Below, one piece after another: positions 14,616-23,784 of a DNA stretch of 32,334 bases. Made by a program: the position numbers and the translations under genes. Source of the DNA: Deltaproteobacteria bacterium (GTDB taxonomy: Bacteria > Desulfobacterota > Syntrophia > Syntrophales > JAFGHS01); NCBI GenBank assembly GCA_016928025.1, contig JAFGLN010000047.1, forward strand, positions 1 to 32,334, read 5' to 3'. A model generated the notes under the pieces. The model had not been told where the DNA came from, searched no databases, and saw only the letters and a program-made list of their open reading frames with translations. The first letter of the stretch is position 1. Every line of letters begins with the position of its first letter.

Positions 14616-16019
14616 TCATAAACCGACCTGTTTTAAAAACTCCTCACCGATCTTCCATACACTACCGGCGCCCAGCGTTATGATGACATCCGATGGTTTT
14701 GCCATGTCGCACAATTTATCCACAATGGCATTAAAATCAGAAATATACATGACGTTCTTGTGACCGGCGTTGGCGATGCTTCTGCTCAGATTTAGAGCAT
14801 TGACATTTTCAATCGGCTCTTCACTGGCCGGATAGATATCGGTCAGGATGAGAACATCGGCATCCGCAAAGGCCGACAAAAATTCTTCATACAGCGCCTT
14901 CGTCCGCGTGTAGCGGTGCGGCTGGAAGACACAGATGATGCGGTCACGCCATACCTGACGCGCCGCGGCCAGCGTCGCCCTGATCTCCGTCGGATGATGG
15001 CCGTAGTCGTCCACGACGGTCACGCCCCCCGCCTTGCCCTTCAATTCCAAGCGCCGCTGGACGCCGCCAAACTCCGACAGGCCGTCCCGGATGGCCGGAA
15101 ATTCCATGTCAAGTTCACGGGCAACGGCGACGGCAGCCAGGGCGTTGGAAATATTGAATAAACCGGGAACATTCAGGATCACATCGCTCAGCCGTTCGTC
15201 TGCGCAGCTAATGGAAAAGTGGGAGGAAAGACCGGAGCACGACAGATCAACGGCCTGATAATCCGCGGGTTCATTAATTCCGTAGGTGATCACCCGGCGC
15301 TTTATCAGGGGAATAATCTCGCGGCAATAAGGATCATCCGCACAGATAATCGTGGAACCGTAAAAAGGCACGTTGTTGGCAAACTGCACGAAAGCGCTTT
15401 TTATATCATCAATATCCCGATAGTAATCGAGATGTTCCCGGTCGATGTTGGTTATGACATTCAGCGACGGGCTCAACTTCAGAAATGACCCATCGCTCTC
15501 ATCGGCTTCCGCCACGATAACGGCCCCATCGCCGATCTTGGCATTGCTGCCGATGCTGGCCAGTTTTCCGCCGATCACCATCGTCGGGTCAAGCCCCCCG
15601 TGAGCAAGCACCGTAGCGATCATGGAGGTGGTGGTGGTTTTGCCGTGGCTGCCGGACACGGCGACGGACAATTTCATTTTCAGCAACTCTGCCAGCATTT
15701 CGGCGCGCGGGATGACGGGGATCATTCTTTCATGGGCCGCCACGACCTCCGGATTATTCGCCCGTACCGCTGTTGATGTCACCACCACATCGGCCTCGCT
15801 GAGATTTCCCGCCGCATGACCGACATAAATCTTGGCACCGAGCAATGCCAGGCGCTCTGTAATATCCGTCCGCCCCAAATCGGACCCGCTGACCGTATAT
15901 CCCAGATTGAGAAGCACTTCTGCAATGCCGCTCATACCGATCCCGCCGATGCCCACGAAGTGGATGCGCTTCACTTTTCTTCTCATGACGTGTGTACTGT
16001 CTCTTCTATCGACTTCCAC
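14616..16019 (-). CDS. murC: UDP-N-acetylmuramate-L-alanine ligase MurC
   Basis: MurC adds L-alanine to UDP-MurNAc using ATP, the first peptide step. It has an N-terminal Rossmann domain (F-V-G-I-G-G-I-G-M-S-G-I-A-E near 21-34), the ATP loop G-S-H-G-K-T-T-T near 123-130 and N-I-D-R-E-H-L-D-Y-Y. D-D-Y-G-H-H-P-T-E lies near the start of the third domain. The start is uncertain: GTG 16019 has AAAGGAT only 3 nt away, while ATG 15986 removes 11 residues and has a poor site. The 467-residue length with the GTG start is near normal. A 56-nt gap to murG, with a small GCACC-A-GGTGC palindrome, is one of the widest in the cluster. Confidence 0.95.
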   Translation of the reverse strand: MEVDRRDSTHVMRRKVKRIHFVGIGGIGMSGIAEVLLNLGYTVSGSDLGRTDITERLALLGAKIYVGHAAGNLSEADVVVTSTAVRANNPEVVAAHERMIPVIPRAEMLAELLKMKLSVAVSGSHGKTTTTSMIATVLAHGGLDPTMVIGGKLASIGSNAKIGDGAVIVAEADESDGSFLKLSPSLNVITNIDREHLDYYRDIDDIKSAFVQFANNVPFYGSTIICADDPYCREIIPLIKRRVITYGINEPADYQAVDLSCSGLSSHFSISCADERLSDVILNVPGLFNISNALAAVAVARELDMEFPAIRDGLSEFGGVQRRLELKGKAGGVTVVDDYGHHPTEIRATLAAARQVWRDRIICVFQPHRYTRTKALYEEFLSAFADADVLILTDIYPASEEPIENVNALNLSRSIANAGHKNVMYISDFNAIVDKLCDMAKPSDVIITLGAGSVWKIGEEFLKQVGL

Positions 16020-16075
16020 AATCCTTTACCTGCCCGATTATTTCTTCTTTTTTCCTTGATCCTTGCACCTGGTGC

Positions 16076-17194
16076 CTATTCTTTTATAAGCCTCAGGCAG
16101 GCATCGACGATATCCGCCGCTGCCTGCCTGTTGCCTATGGCTCGAGAGTTCGCCTCCATTTCTCTGATTCTCTCAGGGCTGTTCTTAAACGTTTCAATCA
16201 TCCGTGCCAGAGCTTTACCGTTCAAACGGTCCTGCGAAATCATTTCCGCCGCCTTTGCTCCAACCAGTACCTCGGCATTTTTCGTTTGATGGTTATGGAT
16301 CGCAAAAGGAAAGGGGATCAATATGGCCGCCTTTCCGCATACCGTCATTTCGGCAATGGATGTGGCCCCGGCCCGGCAGATCAGCAAATCCGCAGCCTGG
16401 TAAGCCGCCGGCATATCCATAATGAAAGACCGGACATCCGCCGAAAATCCCCGTTTATGGTAGGCATCGGAAACCATCTCCCAATCCTCTTGGCCGGTTT
16501 GATGGACGAAATACAATTGATTCTTCATATTTTCCAGATCATCGAGTGCATTCACGCACGCCGTGTTGATGGCATGGGCGCCCTGGCTGCCGCCGAAAAT
16601 CAATATATTAAATCGGCCGGTTACTTTTTGTTTTTCTTCTTGGCCGGCCAGGAAAGCCTTCCGGACAGGGTTGCCGGATACGAGTACTTTCTTGTCGGAA
16701 AACCATTTTTTTGTATCCGGAAACGTCACGAATATTTTATCGACAAATTTGCCGAGGATTTGATTCGTCACACCCGGCACAACATTTTGTTCGGCCACAG
16801 CCGTCTTGATGCCTTGCATCCAAGCCATCATTACACAGGGGCCCGATGCATAGCCGCCGACACCCATGACGATGTCGGGGCGAAATTCACGGATGATTTT
16901 CAGAGACTGCAGCAAACTTTTCGGAATTTTGAGAGCTGCCTTGACGGCCTCCGTCCTTCCTCTGCCTTTGATGCCCTCCACATCAAGAATCCGAAGGACG
17001 TAACCCAGTTCTCCAAGGACCTTTTTTTCCAACCCCCGCTCCGTACCGATAAAAAGAACAGCGTTGCGGCCGTCTCGCTTTAAAAATTCCTCGGCGATGG
17101 CTATCCCAGGGAAAAGATGGCCTCCCGTGCCGCCCCCGGCAATGATCATTCTATAGTCCGGCGTCCCCGATTTATTTTTCATAGGACGACACAT
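16076..17194 (-). CDS. murG: lipid II synthase MurG (GlcNAc transferase)
   Basis: MurG is the membrane-associated glycosyltransferase that adds GlcNAc to lipid I, making lipid II. The protein has the first glycine loop G-G-G-T-G-G-H near 20-26 and G-V-G-G-Y-A-S-G-P in the N-domain. G-G-S-Q-G-A-H-A-I-N and the UDP-GlcNAc site C-R-A-G-A-T-S-I-A-E-M lie in the C-domain. The start is either ATG 17194 (372 residues, overlapping ftsW by 23 bp) or ATG 17182 (overlap 11 bp); neither has a clear ribosome-binding site, so coupling to ftsW translation is likely. A 363-codon open frame on the opposite strand is a shadow. Confidence 0.95.
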   Translation of the reverse strand: MCRPMKNKSGTPDYRMIIAGGGTGGHLFPGIAIAEEFLKRDGRNAVLFIGTERGLEKKVLGELGYVLRILDVEGIKGRGRTEAVKAALKIPKSLLQSLKIIREFRPDIVMGVGGYASGPCVMMAWMQGIKTAVAEQNVVPGVTNQILGKFVDKIFVTFPDTKKWFSDKKVLVSGNPVRKAFLAGQEEKQKVTGRFNILIFGGSQGAHAINTACVNALDDLENMKNQLYFVHQTGQEDWEMVSDAYHKRGFSADVRSFIMDMPAAYQAADLLICRAGATSIAEMTVCGKAAILIPFPFAIHNHQTKNAEVLVGAKAAEMISQDRLNGKALARMIETFKNSPERIREMEANSRAIGNRQAAADIVDACLRLIKE

Positions 17195-18353
17195 TCAGAA
17201 GGATTCCCACCATCATTAAGGACATCAGCAGCGATGTCCCCCCGTAGCTCAGGAAGGGAAGCGCCAATCCCTTCAGGGGAACCAGCCCCATGACACCGGC
17301 AATATTGACAAAAGCCTCCAGCGCGATAATCATGGTCAGACCGGCCGCCAGCAAACTGCCAAATCGATCCGGCGCTTTGAAAGCAATCATAAAACCCCGA
17401 TAAATAAACACGGAAAAAAGGACAATGACGGCCATCACACCGACAAAACCGGCCTCTTCCGCAATGACGGCAATAATGAAGTCCGTATGCGGTTCGGGCA
17501 GATAAAACAGTTTCTGCATACCGTCACCGACCCCGACGCCGAAGGCACCGCCCGATCCGAATGATATGAGCGACTGAATGATTTGAAACCCCGTATTGTG
17601 CGGGTCTTTCCAGGGATCGTGAAACGCCGTCAATCTGGCCAGTCGATAGGGCTTTTGCATCAGGATAAAGACACCGATCGGAATCAGGGCCGCCACCATT
17701 TCCGAGAGATGCAGGACTCGGCAGCCGGACACATAGAGCATAAACATCAGTAAAATGGCGATGATGACGGCGGTTCCAAAATCAGGCTGCAGGAGTATCA
17801 ACCCCACCAGAAAGGCCACGACGGTCAGCGGCGCGACAACGCCCTTCTTAAAGTCGCGAAGCACATCCATTTTCTTTGTGAGGAAGTGGGCCAAAAACAG
17901 GACAATGGCGACCTTGACCATCTCACTGACCTGGAAGGAAAAAAACCCCAATTTCAGCCAGCGTTTTGCGCCGCCGGCCTTCATGCCGACATGGGGTATA
18001 AAAATAGCAACCAGAAGCACAAAGGACAAACCGATGAACGGATAGGCCAATTTTTTCAGATAGTGATAGGGAATCTTCGTCCACAGAATCATTAGACCCA
18101 GACCCAGGCAAACAAAGATCAACTGTTTTTTCAGGAATAAGTATCCGTCATGGTAGCGGGCGGCAGCCATAATGGAACTGGAGCTGTAAATCATCACCGT
18201 TCCGACCATGACGAGGATCAAGGTAATGATCAGCAAAATGACATCCGGGTTTTTATCGGGTACGGGCAGCTTTTTCCTTGAATAGAGACTGGACCGGTAT
18301 TCCCTTATCCGGTTCATTATGGACGTCTTAGGTATGGTACGTGTTTGATTCAT
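17172..18353 (-). CDS. ftsW: septal peptidoglycan polymerase FtsW (SEDS family)
   Basis: FtsW is the SEDS glycosyltransferase that polymerises lipid II at the septum, in partnership with FtsI. The 393-residue protein has about ten membrane segments from residue 38 on. G-A-K-R-W-L-K-L-G near 128-136 lies in the large loop, and the conserved aspartate D191 sits in Q-P-D-F-G-T-A. P-F-L-S-Y-G-G-T-S lies near the end, a signature of FtsW/RodA. Position inside the dcw cluster supports FtsW rather than RodA. Its start overlaps murD by 4 bp; a second in-frame ATG lies at codon 13. Confidence 0.95.
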   Translation of the reverse strand: MNQTRTIPKTSIMNRIREYRSSLYSRKKLPVPDKNPDVILLIITLILVMVGTVMIYSSSSIMAAARYHDGYLFLKKQLIFVCLGLGLMILWTKIPYHYLKKLAYPFIGLSFVLLVAIFIPHVGMKAGGAKRWLKLGFFSFQVSEMVKVAIVLFLAHFLTKKMDVLRDFKKGVVAPLTVVAFLVGLILLQPDFGTAVIIAILLMFMLYVSGCRVLHLSEMVAALIPIGVFILMQKPYRLARLTAFHDPWKDPHNTGFQIIQSLISFGSGGAFGVGVGDGMQKLFYLPEPHTDFIIAVIAEEAGFVGVMAVIVLFSVFIYRGFMIAFKAPDRFGSLLAAGLTMIIALEAFVNIAGVMGLVPLKGLALPFLSYGGTSLLMSLMMVGILLNVSSYEK

Positions 18354-19702
18354 CCTTCAAGACTCTCCACCACCGCTTTAAAAAAACGGCCTCTTTCCTT
18401 GTAATCCCTGAACTCATCAAAGCTGGCGCAGCCGGGCGACAACAGAACCACATCACCGGCCGCCGCATGATCATAAGCCATTGCCACTGCTTCTTTCAGC
18501 GTTCCGATAGGACAGGTTTTCACCACATCTCCAATGGCGCTGAAGATTTTGTCCCGTGCCTCTCCAAACAGGATAAGCTCCTTGACCTTCTCCCGGAGAA
18601 GGGGAATGAGAACCGAGAAATCAACATCCTTGTCCCGGCCTCCCATGAGGAGAATGACGGGGTTTGTAAACGTATTGACGGCGCAGAGGACGGCTCCCAC
18701 ATTCGTCCCTTTGGAATCGTCATAGAAGCTGACGCCCTTTTTCTCACCGGCATATTCGATTCGATGGGCAATGCCGTGAAAATTTTCGACGCACCGGGTG
18801 ATGTCCTCGGCGGAACAGCCGCATGCTCTGGACACTGCCACGGCGGCCATGACGTTGTGGATGTTATGCACACCGGGCATCTTGATCATGGAAAGCGGAT
18901 ATTTTTCCGGAATATTGTTATTGCGTTGATACACGAGAAAATCCCCATCAAGAAAAATCCCCTGATTCCGTTTGCAGAAAACACTGAAACAGCAAACCTG
19001 CGCGGATAGGTTTTTCATTAAAATCTCTGTCGGCGGCTCATCAGCGTTCAGGACCGCCAGATCGGAGTCGGTCTGATTCATAAAAATCCGTTCCTTAATT
19101 CCTCGATACACTTCAATATCACCGTGATAATCGATATGGTCGGACGTAACATTCATAAGGACGGCAACGGTCGGGTGAAATCGTTCGATCCACTGCAATT
19201 GAAAACTGCTCACCTCCACAACCGCATAATCACTGTCCTGTGAGCCGTCAATATATTCAATCAGCGGATTACCGATATTGCCGCCGACAAAGGCCTTTTT
19301 GCCCGTGCCCATAAGAATTTCTCCGACCAGGGTCGTCGTCGTTGTCTTACCGTTCGTCCCTGTAATGGCAATCATGGGCGTTTCCAAAAAGCGGGAAGCC
19401 AGTTCGATTTCACTGTAAACCGGAATCCCCCGGCGGACGGCCTCGGACAGGATCGGATCAGCCGGCGGTACGCCGGGCGAAGGAATGATCATATCCGTCC
19501 GTGAAAGAATGTTTGTATCGTAAGAACAAATCTCTATTTTGGCGTCCGCCGTTTCATATGCCCTGACCGTTTCAAGCCACTCGTCCACCGGCTTCACGTC
19601 CGTCGCGAATACCCGGGCACCCTGCCCGACGAGAAACCGAATCGTTGAAAGACCTGTTTTCCCCATTCCAATGACCAATATCCGTTTGCCTTTTAGATCC
19701 AT
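18350..19702 (-). CDS. murD: UDP-N-acetylmuramoylalanine-D-glutamate ligase MurD
   Basis: MurD adds D-glutamate to UDP-MurNAc-L-Ala with ATP. The 450-residue protein has an N-terminal nucleotide-binding fold (V-I-G-M-G-K-T-G-L-S near 10-19), the ATP loop G-T-N-G-K-T-T-T-T (114-122) and N-V-T-S-D-H-I-D-Y-H in the central domain. D-D-S-K-G-T-N opens the C-terminal ligase domain, with L-S-P-G-C-A-S-F-D-E-F near the end. These fit MurD rather than other Mur ligases. It lies 7 nt after mraY and overlaps ftsW by 4 bp. Confidence 0.95.
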   Translation of the reverse strand: MDLKGKRILVIGMGKTGLSTIRFLVGQGARVFATDVKPVDEWLETVRAYETADAKIEICSYDTNILSRTDMIIPSPGVPPADPILSEAVRRGIPVYSEIELASRFLETPMIAITGTNGKTTTTTLVGEILMGTGKKAFVGGNIGNPLIEYIDGSQDSDYAVVEVSSFQLQWIERFHPTVAVLMNVTSDHIDYHGDIEVYRGIKERIFMNQTDSDLAVLNADEPPTEILMKNLSAQVCCFSVFCKRNQGIFLDGDFLVYQRNNNIPEKYPLSMIKMPGVHNIHNVMAAVAVSRACGCSAEDITRCVENFHGIAHRIEYAGEKKGVSFYDDSKGTNVGAVLCAVNTFTNPVILLMGGRDKDVDFSVLIPLLREKVKELILFGEARDKIFSAIGDVVKTCPIGTLKEAVAMAYDHAAAGDVVLLSPGCASFDEFRDYKERGRFFKAVVESLEG

Positions 19703-19709
19703 TAACCAT

Positions 19710-20789
19710 TTACCTTATCTTCAAAGTGCTGAGCGCCACCAGGGCCAGCAACACGGAAATGATCCAAAACCTGACAATGACTTTGGGCTCCGCCCATCCC
19801 TTGAGTTCAAAATGATGGTGGATCGGTGCCATCCTGAATATTCTCTTGCCCCGCGACATTTTGAACCAGCCCACCTGAAAAATAACCGAGAACGTCTCGA
19901 TGACAAACAGTCCCCCCACAATCGCCAGAAGAATCTCCTGCTTGGTAATGATGGCGATGGCGCCCAGAGATCCGCCGAGGGAAAGGGACCCCGTATCGCC
20001 CATGAACATCTGGGCGGGATAGGTGTTATACCACAGGAAGCCGATGCCCGCCCCCACCATGGCACCGCATAAAACCGCGAGTTCTCCCGTTCCGGCCATA
20101 TAGGGAATTTGCAGATAACCAGAGATCTTTATATTGCCGGCAAAATAGGCGAATAAGAGGTAGGTCGAAAAACAGGTGATCACGGGACCGATCGCCAGAC
20201 CGTCGAGGCCGTCCGTCAGGTTGACCGCATTGGCCGTCCCCACAATGATAAAGACGGACAGCCCCACATACCACCAACCGATATCGGGAAGAACCGTCTT
20301 AAAAAAAGGAATGGTCAGAGTCGTCGTAAAACCGGGTTTGACATAAAGAATAATACTGACAAACAACGCGATGATTATTTCCGTAAAGAGCCGAACATTA
20401 CCGGGAATGCCCCGGCTGTTTTGCTTTACCAACTTTTTATAGTCGTCGGCAAAACCGACGATACCATATCCCACCAGCACCAGCAGTGCAAGCCAAATAT
20501 AGTCCACTGTCAGATTCGCCCAGAGAACCGTCGAGATGACTACGGCGAAAATAATCAGGATGCCTCCCATCGTGGGTGTTCCTTTTTTTGTCAAATGAGA
20601 GTTGGGACCGTCTTCCCGGATGGTCTGGGAAATCTGCAGGGCCTGGAGCTTTCTGATCAGCCAGGGGCCGAATATGAAACAGATCAACAGCGCGGTGATC
20701 GTGGCATAGATCGTCCGAAACGTAATGTATCGAAAAACATTGAAGGACGAAATGGTTGTATGAAGGGGATATAATAAATGATAAATCAC
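19710..20789 (-). CDS. mraY: phospho-MurNAc-pentapeptide transferase MraY
   Basis: MraY is the polytopic inner-membrane enzyme that moves phospho-MurNAc-pentapeptide onto undecaprenyl phosphate, giving lipid I. The 359-residue protein carries the catalytic pair D115-D116 in [15 protein letters not shown], and [11 protein letters not shown]. The H-H-H-F-E motif near 323 is also present. About ten membrane segments are visible. Length matches the family. It lies 17 nt after murF and 7 nt before murD. Confidence 0.96.
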   Translation of the reverse strand: MIYHLLYPLHTTISSFNVFRYITFRTIYATITALLICFIFGPWLIRKLQALQISQTIREDGPNSHLTKKGTPTMGGILIIFAVVISTVLWANLTVDYIWLALLVLVGYGIVGFADDYKKLVKQNSRGIPGNVRLFTEIIIALFVSIILYVKPGFTTTLTIPFFKTVLPDIGWWYVGLSVFIIVGTANAVNLTDGLDGLAIGPVITCFSTYLLFAYFAGNIKISGYLQIPYMAGTGELAVLCGAMVGAGIGFLWYNTYPAQMFMGDTGSLSLGGSLGAIAIITKQEILLAIVGGLFVIETFSVIFQVGWFKMSRGKRIFRMAPIHHHFELKGWAEPKVIVRFWIISVLLALVALSTLKIR

Positions 20790-20806
20790 GGCAAATCCTT
20801 TTAAAT

Positions 20807-22234
20807 TTAATTCGCGAGGCCGAACGTTTCGCTTATTTTTTGAACGATCTCATCCATTTTCATTTTTCTTGAACCTTTCACCAAAATCCACGCACCCTCT
20901 TTCGGCTGCGCCTTTAAATAGTCCAATATGTCCTGAGGTGCCTTTAAAAAAAAGACCTGACTCTCCGACAGGCCGCTCTTATATGCACCCGCTGCTGTGT
21001 GGCGGGCAAAATCGCCTTTGAGAAAGAGAGCTTCAGGATGGTGGTTCGCGATAAACGATCCGATTTCTTCATGCAGCGCTTCGGCCTGTTCGCCCAGCTC
21101 GAGCATGTCGCCCAAGATAACGATGCCGGCATGTCCGCCTTTCAGATCATCGAGTGTCTTGACGGCTTCACGGACAGACATGGGATTGGCATTGTAAGCA
21201 TCGTTAATCAAAAAGCGTCCCCCTCGGAGGCGGTGTATTTCCATTCTCCCCGCAGGCATGATAAACGAAGACAGGCCCCGGCAGATAACGGAAGGATCAA
21301 GCCCCAGCGCCCGGGCCGCTGCCGCCGCCGCCAGGGCGTTCGAAATTTGATGCTCGCCCGCCTGAGACAAAACGACGTTCTCGGCCGCAGTACCGATCAT
21401 CAAATCAAAGCGGGTGCCGTCGATTCCCAGCTTTTTGATATTCTGCGCCCGGACATCGGCTGCCGATTGAAATCCGAAGGTAACTTTTTCCCCCTTCCAT
21501 GCATCGCCCAAAATTTTGGCATTTCGATCGTCGAGATTAATGACGGCGACGCCCCCCTCAGGAAGATATTTAAAGAGATCACCTTTTTCTTCCCGGACAC
21601 AATCGATGGACTTCAGGCCTTCCAAATGGGCCGGGCCGATATTGGTAATCAACCCGACGGTCGGGGCGGCAACGCGGGTTAAACGGCCGATTTCTCCGGG
21701 GCGGTTTGTTCCCAACTCCAGGACGGCGACCTCATGCGTTTTGTTCATTCGCAGGAGGGTCAAAGGAAGGCCGATGAGATTGTTAAAATTGCCTTCCGTC
21801 TTGATGACATTTTTTACCAGGCCACAAATAGCCGCCGTCATTTCTTTTGTTGTCGTTTTCCCCGTGCTGCCCGTGATCGCAAGGACGGGAATTTTAAATT
21901 GCCCCCGCCAGAAATGGGCCATGTCTCCCAGAGCCCGCAACGTATCGTTTACGCCGATAACATTGACATCATTCAGGCCTGCTCGGGGCAATTTATCCCG
22001 TTCATTATTTTCAATAACCAATCCGGCAGCCCCGCCCGTAACGGCGGTGCCTAAGAAATCGTGACCGTTAAAATTCTCGCCTCTGAGGGCAATAAATAAA
22101 TTGCCTTCTACGGTTTGCCGGGTATCCGTTGTGATGCCGTGAAATCGCTTCACCAACTCTCCATTCAATAAAACGCCCCCCGTCGCTTTCACAACCTGCT
22201 CACCTGTCAAAACGGGCGTTTTCTGACCGGTCAT
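20807..22234 (-). CDS. murF: UDP-MurNAc-tripeptide-D-alanyl-D-alanine ligase MurF
   Basis: MurF adds D-Ala-D-Ala to the UDP-MurNAc-tripeptide, finishing the soluble precursor. The 475-residue protein has an N-terminal substrate domain (D-T-R-Q near 37), the ATP loop G-S-T-G-K-T-T-T-K (122-130) and [18 protein letters not shown], the MurF signature, begins the C-terminal domain, and G-D-M-L-E-L-G follows. Length is normal. It overlaps murE by 4 bp (ATGA), the usual order. Its D-Ala-D-Ala supplier Ddl must be encoded elsewhere. Confidence 0.95.
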   Translation of the reverse strand: MTGQKTPVLTGEQVVKATGGVLLNGELVKRFHGITTDTRQTVEGNLFIALRGENFNGHDFLGTAVTGGAAGLVIENNERDKLPRAGLNDVNVIGVNDTLRALGDMAHFWRGQFKIPVLAITGSTGKTTTKEMTAAICGLVKNVIKTEGNFNNLIGLPLTLLRMNKTHEVAVLELGTNRPGEIGRLTRVAAPTVGLITNIGPAHLEGLKSIDCVREEKGDLFKYLPEGGVAVINLDDRNAKILGDAWKGEKVTFGFQSAADVRAQNIKKLGIDGTRFDLMIGTAAENVVLSQAGEHQISNALAAAAAARALGLDPSVICRGLSSFIMPAGRMEIHRLRGGRFLINDAYNANPMSVREAVKTLDDLKGGHAGIVILGDMLELGEQAEALHEEIGSFIANHHPEALFLKGDFARHTAAGAYKSGLSESQVFFLKAPQDILDYLKAQPKEGAWILVKGSRKMKMDEIVQKISETFGLAN

Positions 22235-23775
22235 GGTGGCATTACCCTTCCATAATGCCTGGCCAGGGCTTTAGCAGCGATCAAACGATCATCGAAAGGC
22301 AGACGCTGCCGGCCGATAATCTGATAGTCTTCGTGCCCCTTACCGGCGATCAGAACGATGTCCGACGGATCGGCAATGGCCACGGCCTTCTCGATGGCTT
22401 TCTTGCGATCCGGGATGACGGCATAACTTTTTAAACGATCGGCCGTTAAATCATCCGGAGAGACTTTTGTCATAACCGTCTCGGAAATCCCCTCTTCAAT
22501 GGCGGCAATGATCGTCAGAGGATCTTCCGTTCTCGGATTGTCGGATGTTACAATGGCAATATCGCTCAATGCCGCAACAGCCGCCCCCATCAGGGGCCTC
22601 TTTCCCCGGTCCCGGTCGCCACCGCAGCCGAATACCGTGATAATGCGAGCCTTTTTAAAGTCCGTCAGATTCTCCAGAACCTTGCGCAAGGCATCTTCCG
22701 TATGGGCGTAATCAACAAAAACAACCGGCTCCGTCTCGATACCGGCATCCACCTTCTCCAAACGGCCGGGGACGGATTTCAATTTTCCTATGCCGTCTTT
22801 AATCGTCTCAGGCTCGATATGGAGGGCCAGGGCGGCGGCAACCGCAGCCAGGATATTATAAAGATTGAACTTGCCGATGAGTTTGGAAGCAACCGCCATA
22901 CGGCCCCGGGGACTCGTCAGTTCCGCATGGAGTCCGTGAACGGCGATTGTATATTTTTCGGCTTTCACATCAGAGGGATTGTCTATCCCATATGTTAAAA
23001 CGCCTGCCTTACCGACCTCGGAAATGAGCCTTTTCCCCCAAGGATCGTCTGCATTGATAATCATCTGCGGAGATCGTCCTTTTCCGCCTTCCGGAATGAC
23101 CTCCGTAAAAAAACGTTTTTTCGCCTGATAGTAGTTTTCCATGGTAAGGTGGTAATCCAGATGATCCTGGGCCAAGTTGGTAAACAGCCCCAGGTCGAAG
23201 GCACAATCGTCAACCCGCCGAAGGTCGACGGCATGAGAGGACACCTCCGCAATGATGTGGTTTACACCCTCGTCGGCCATTTGTCGCAAAATCTTCTGCA
23301 TTTCTATCGACTCCGGCGTCGTATTGGGGGCAGGCATAACCTTTTCACCGAAACGGTAGTTGACTGTCCCTAAAACCCCTGTGGAAAAACCCGCTGCCTG
23401 AAAGATGGATTCCAACAAATAGGTAATCGTGGTTTTTCCTTTGGTGCCGCTTACACCGATCAGGCAGAGCTCCGAAGAAGGATCACGATAGAAGTTTCTG
23501 CCAAGGGTACCGAGAACGCGGCGCGCATCGACGACTCTGACCGCCGTGATTCCCGATGGCAGAGAAATCTCTCTTTCATGAACAACGGCAACGGCCCCCT
23601 TGGATACCGCCTGATTGATAAAATCATGACCGTCTGCTGTCAACCCCGATACAGCCACAAACAGGCAACCGGCCTCACAAATTCTGGAATCGTAGCAAAT
23701 CTTTGTTATGTCTAAAGAACAATCCCCTGTAACATCAAGAATGGGACAGGTACCTATCAATTCAGATAATTTCAT
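22231..23775 (-). CDS. murE: UDP-MurNAc-Ala-Glu-meso-diaminopimelate ligase MurE
   Basis: MurE adds the third residue of the stem peptide. The 514-residue protein has D-S-R near 29-31, the ATP loop G-T-K-G-K-T-T (110-116), and T-N-L-A-Q-D-H-L-D-Y-H. The C-terminal D-N-P-R at 412-415 followed by T-E-D-P is the signature for meso-diaminopimelate rather than lysine. This indicates Gram-negative-type peptidoglycan. It begins 9 nt after ftsI and overlaps murF by 4 bp. Confidence 0.95.
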   Translation of the reverse strand: MKLSELIGTCPILDVTGDCSLDITKICYDSRICEAGCLFVAVSGLTADGHDFINQAVSKGAVAVVHEREISLPSGITAVRVVDARRVLGTLGRNFYRDPSSELCLIGVSGTKGKTTITYLLESIFQAAGFSTGVLGTVNYRFGEKVMPAPNTTPESIEMQKILRQMADEGVNHIIAEVSSHAVDLRRVDDCAFDLGLFTNLAQDHLDYHLTMENYYQAKKRFFTEVIPEGGKGRSPQMIINADDPWGKRLISEVGKAGVLTYGIDNPSDVKAEKYTIAVHGLHAELTSPRGRMAVASKLIGKFNLYNILAAVAAALALHIEPETIKDGIGKLKSVPGRLEKVDAGIETEPVVFVDYAHTEDALRKVLENLTDFKKARIITVFGCGGDRDRGKRPLMGAAVAALSDIAIVTSDNPRTEDPLTIIAAIEEGISETVMTKVSPDDLTADRLKSYAVIPDRKKAIEKAVAIADPSDIVLIAGKGHEDYQIIGRQRLPFDDRLIAAKALARHYGRVMPP

Positions 23776-23784
23776 ATTGACTCT

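Noticed and set aside
15992-17083. 363-codon open frame opposite murG and murC
   Set aside because: It lies almost wholly antisense to well-supported murG. Its translation has no recognisable domain, and its length follows from codon bias on the other strand. Similar frames at 9080-9766, 18341-19009 and 20999-21682 were rejected for the same reason.
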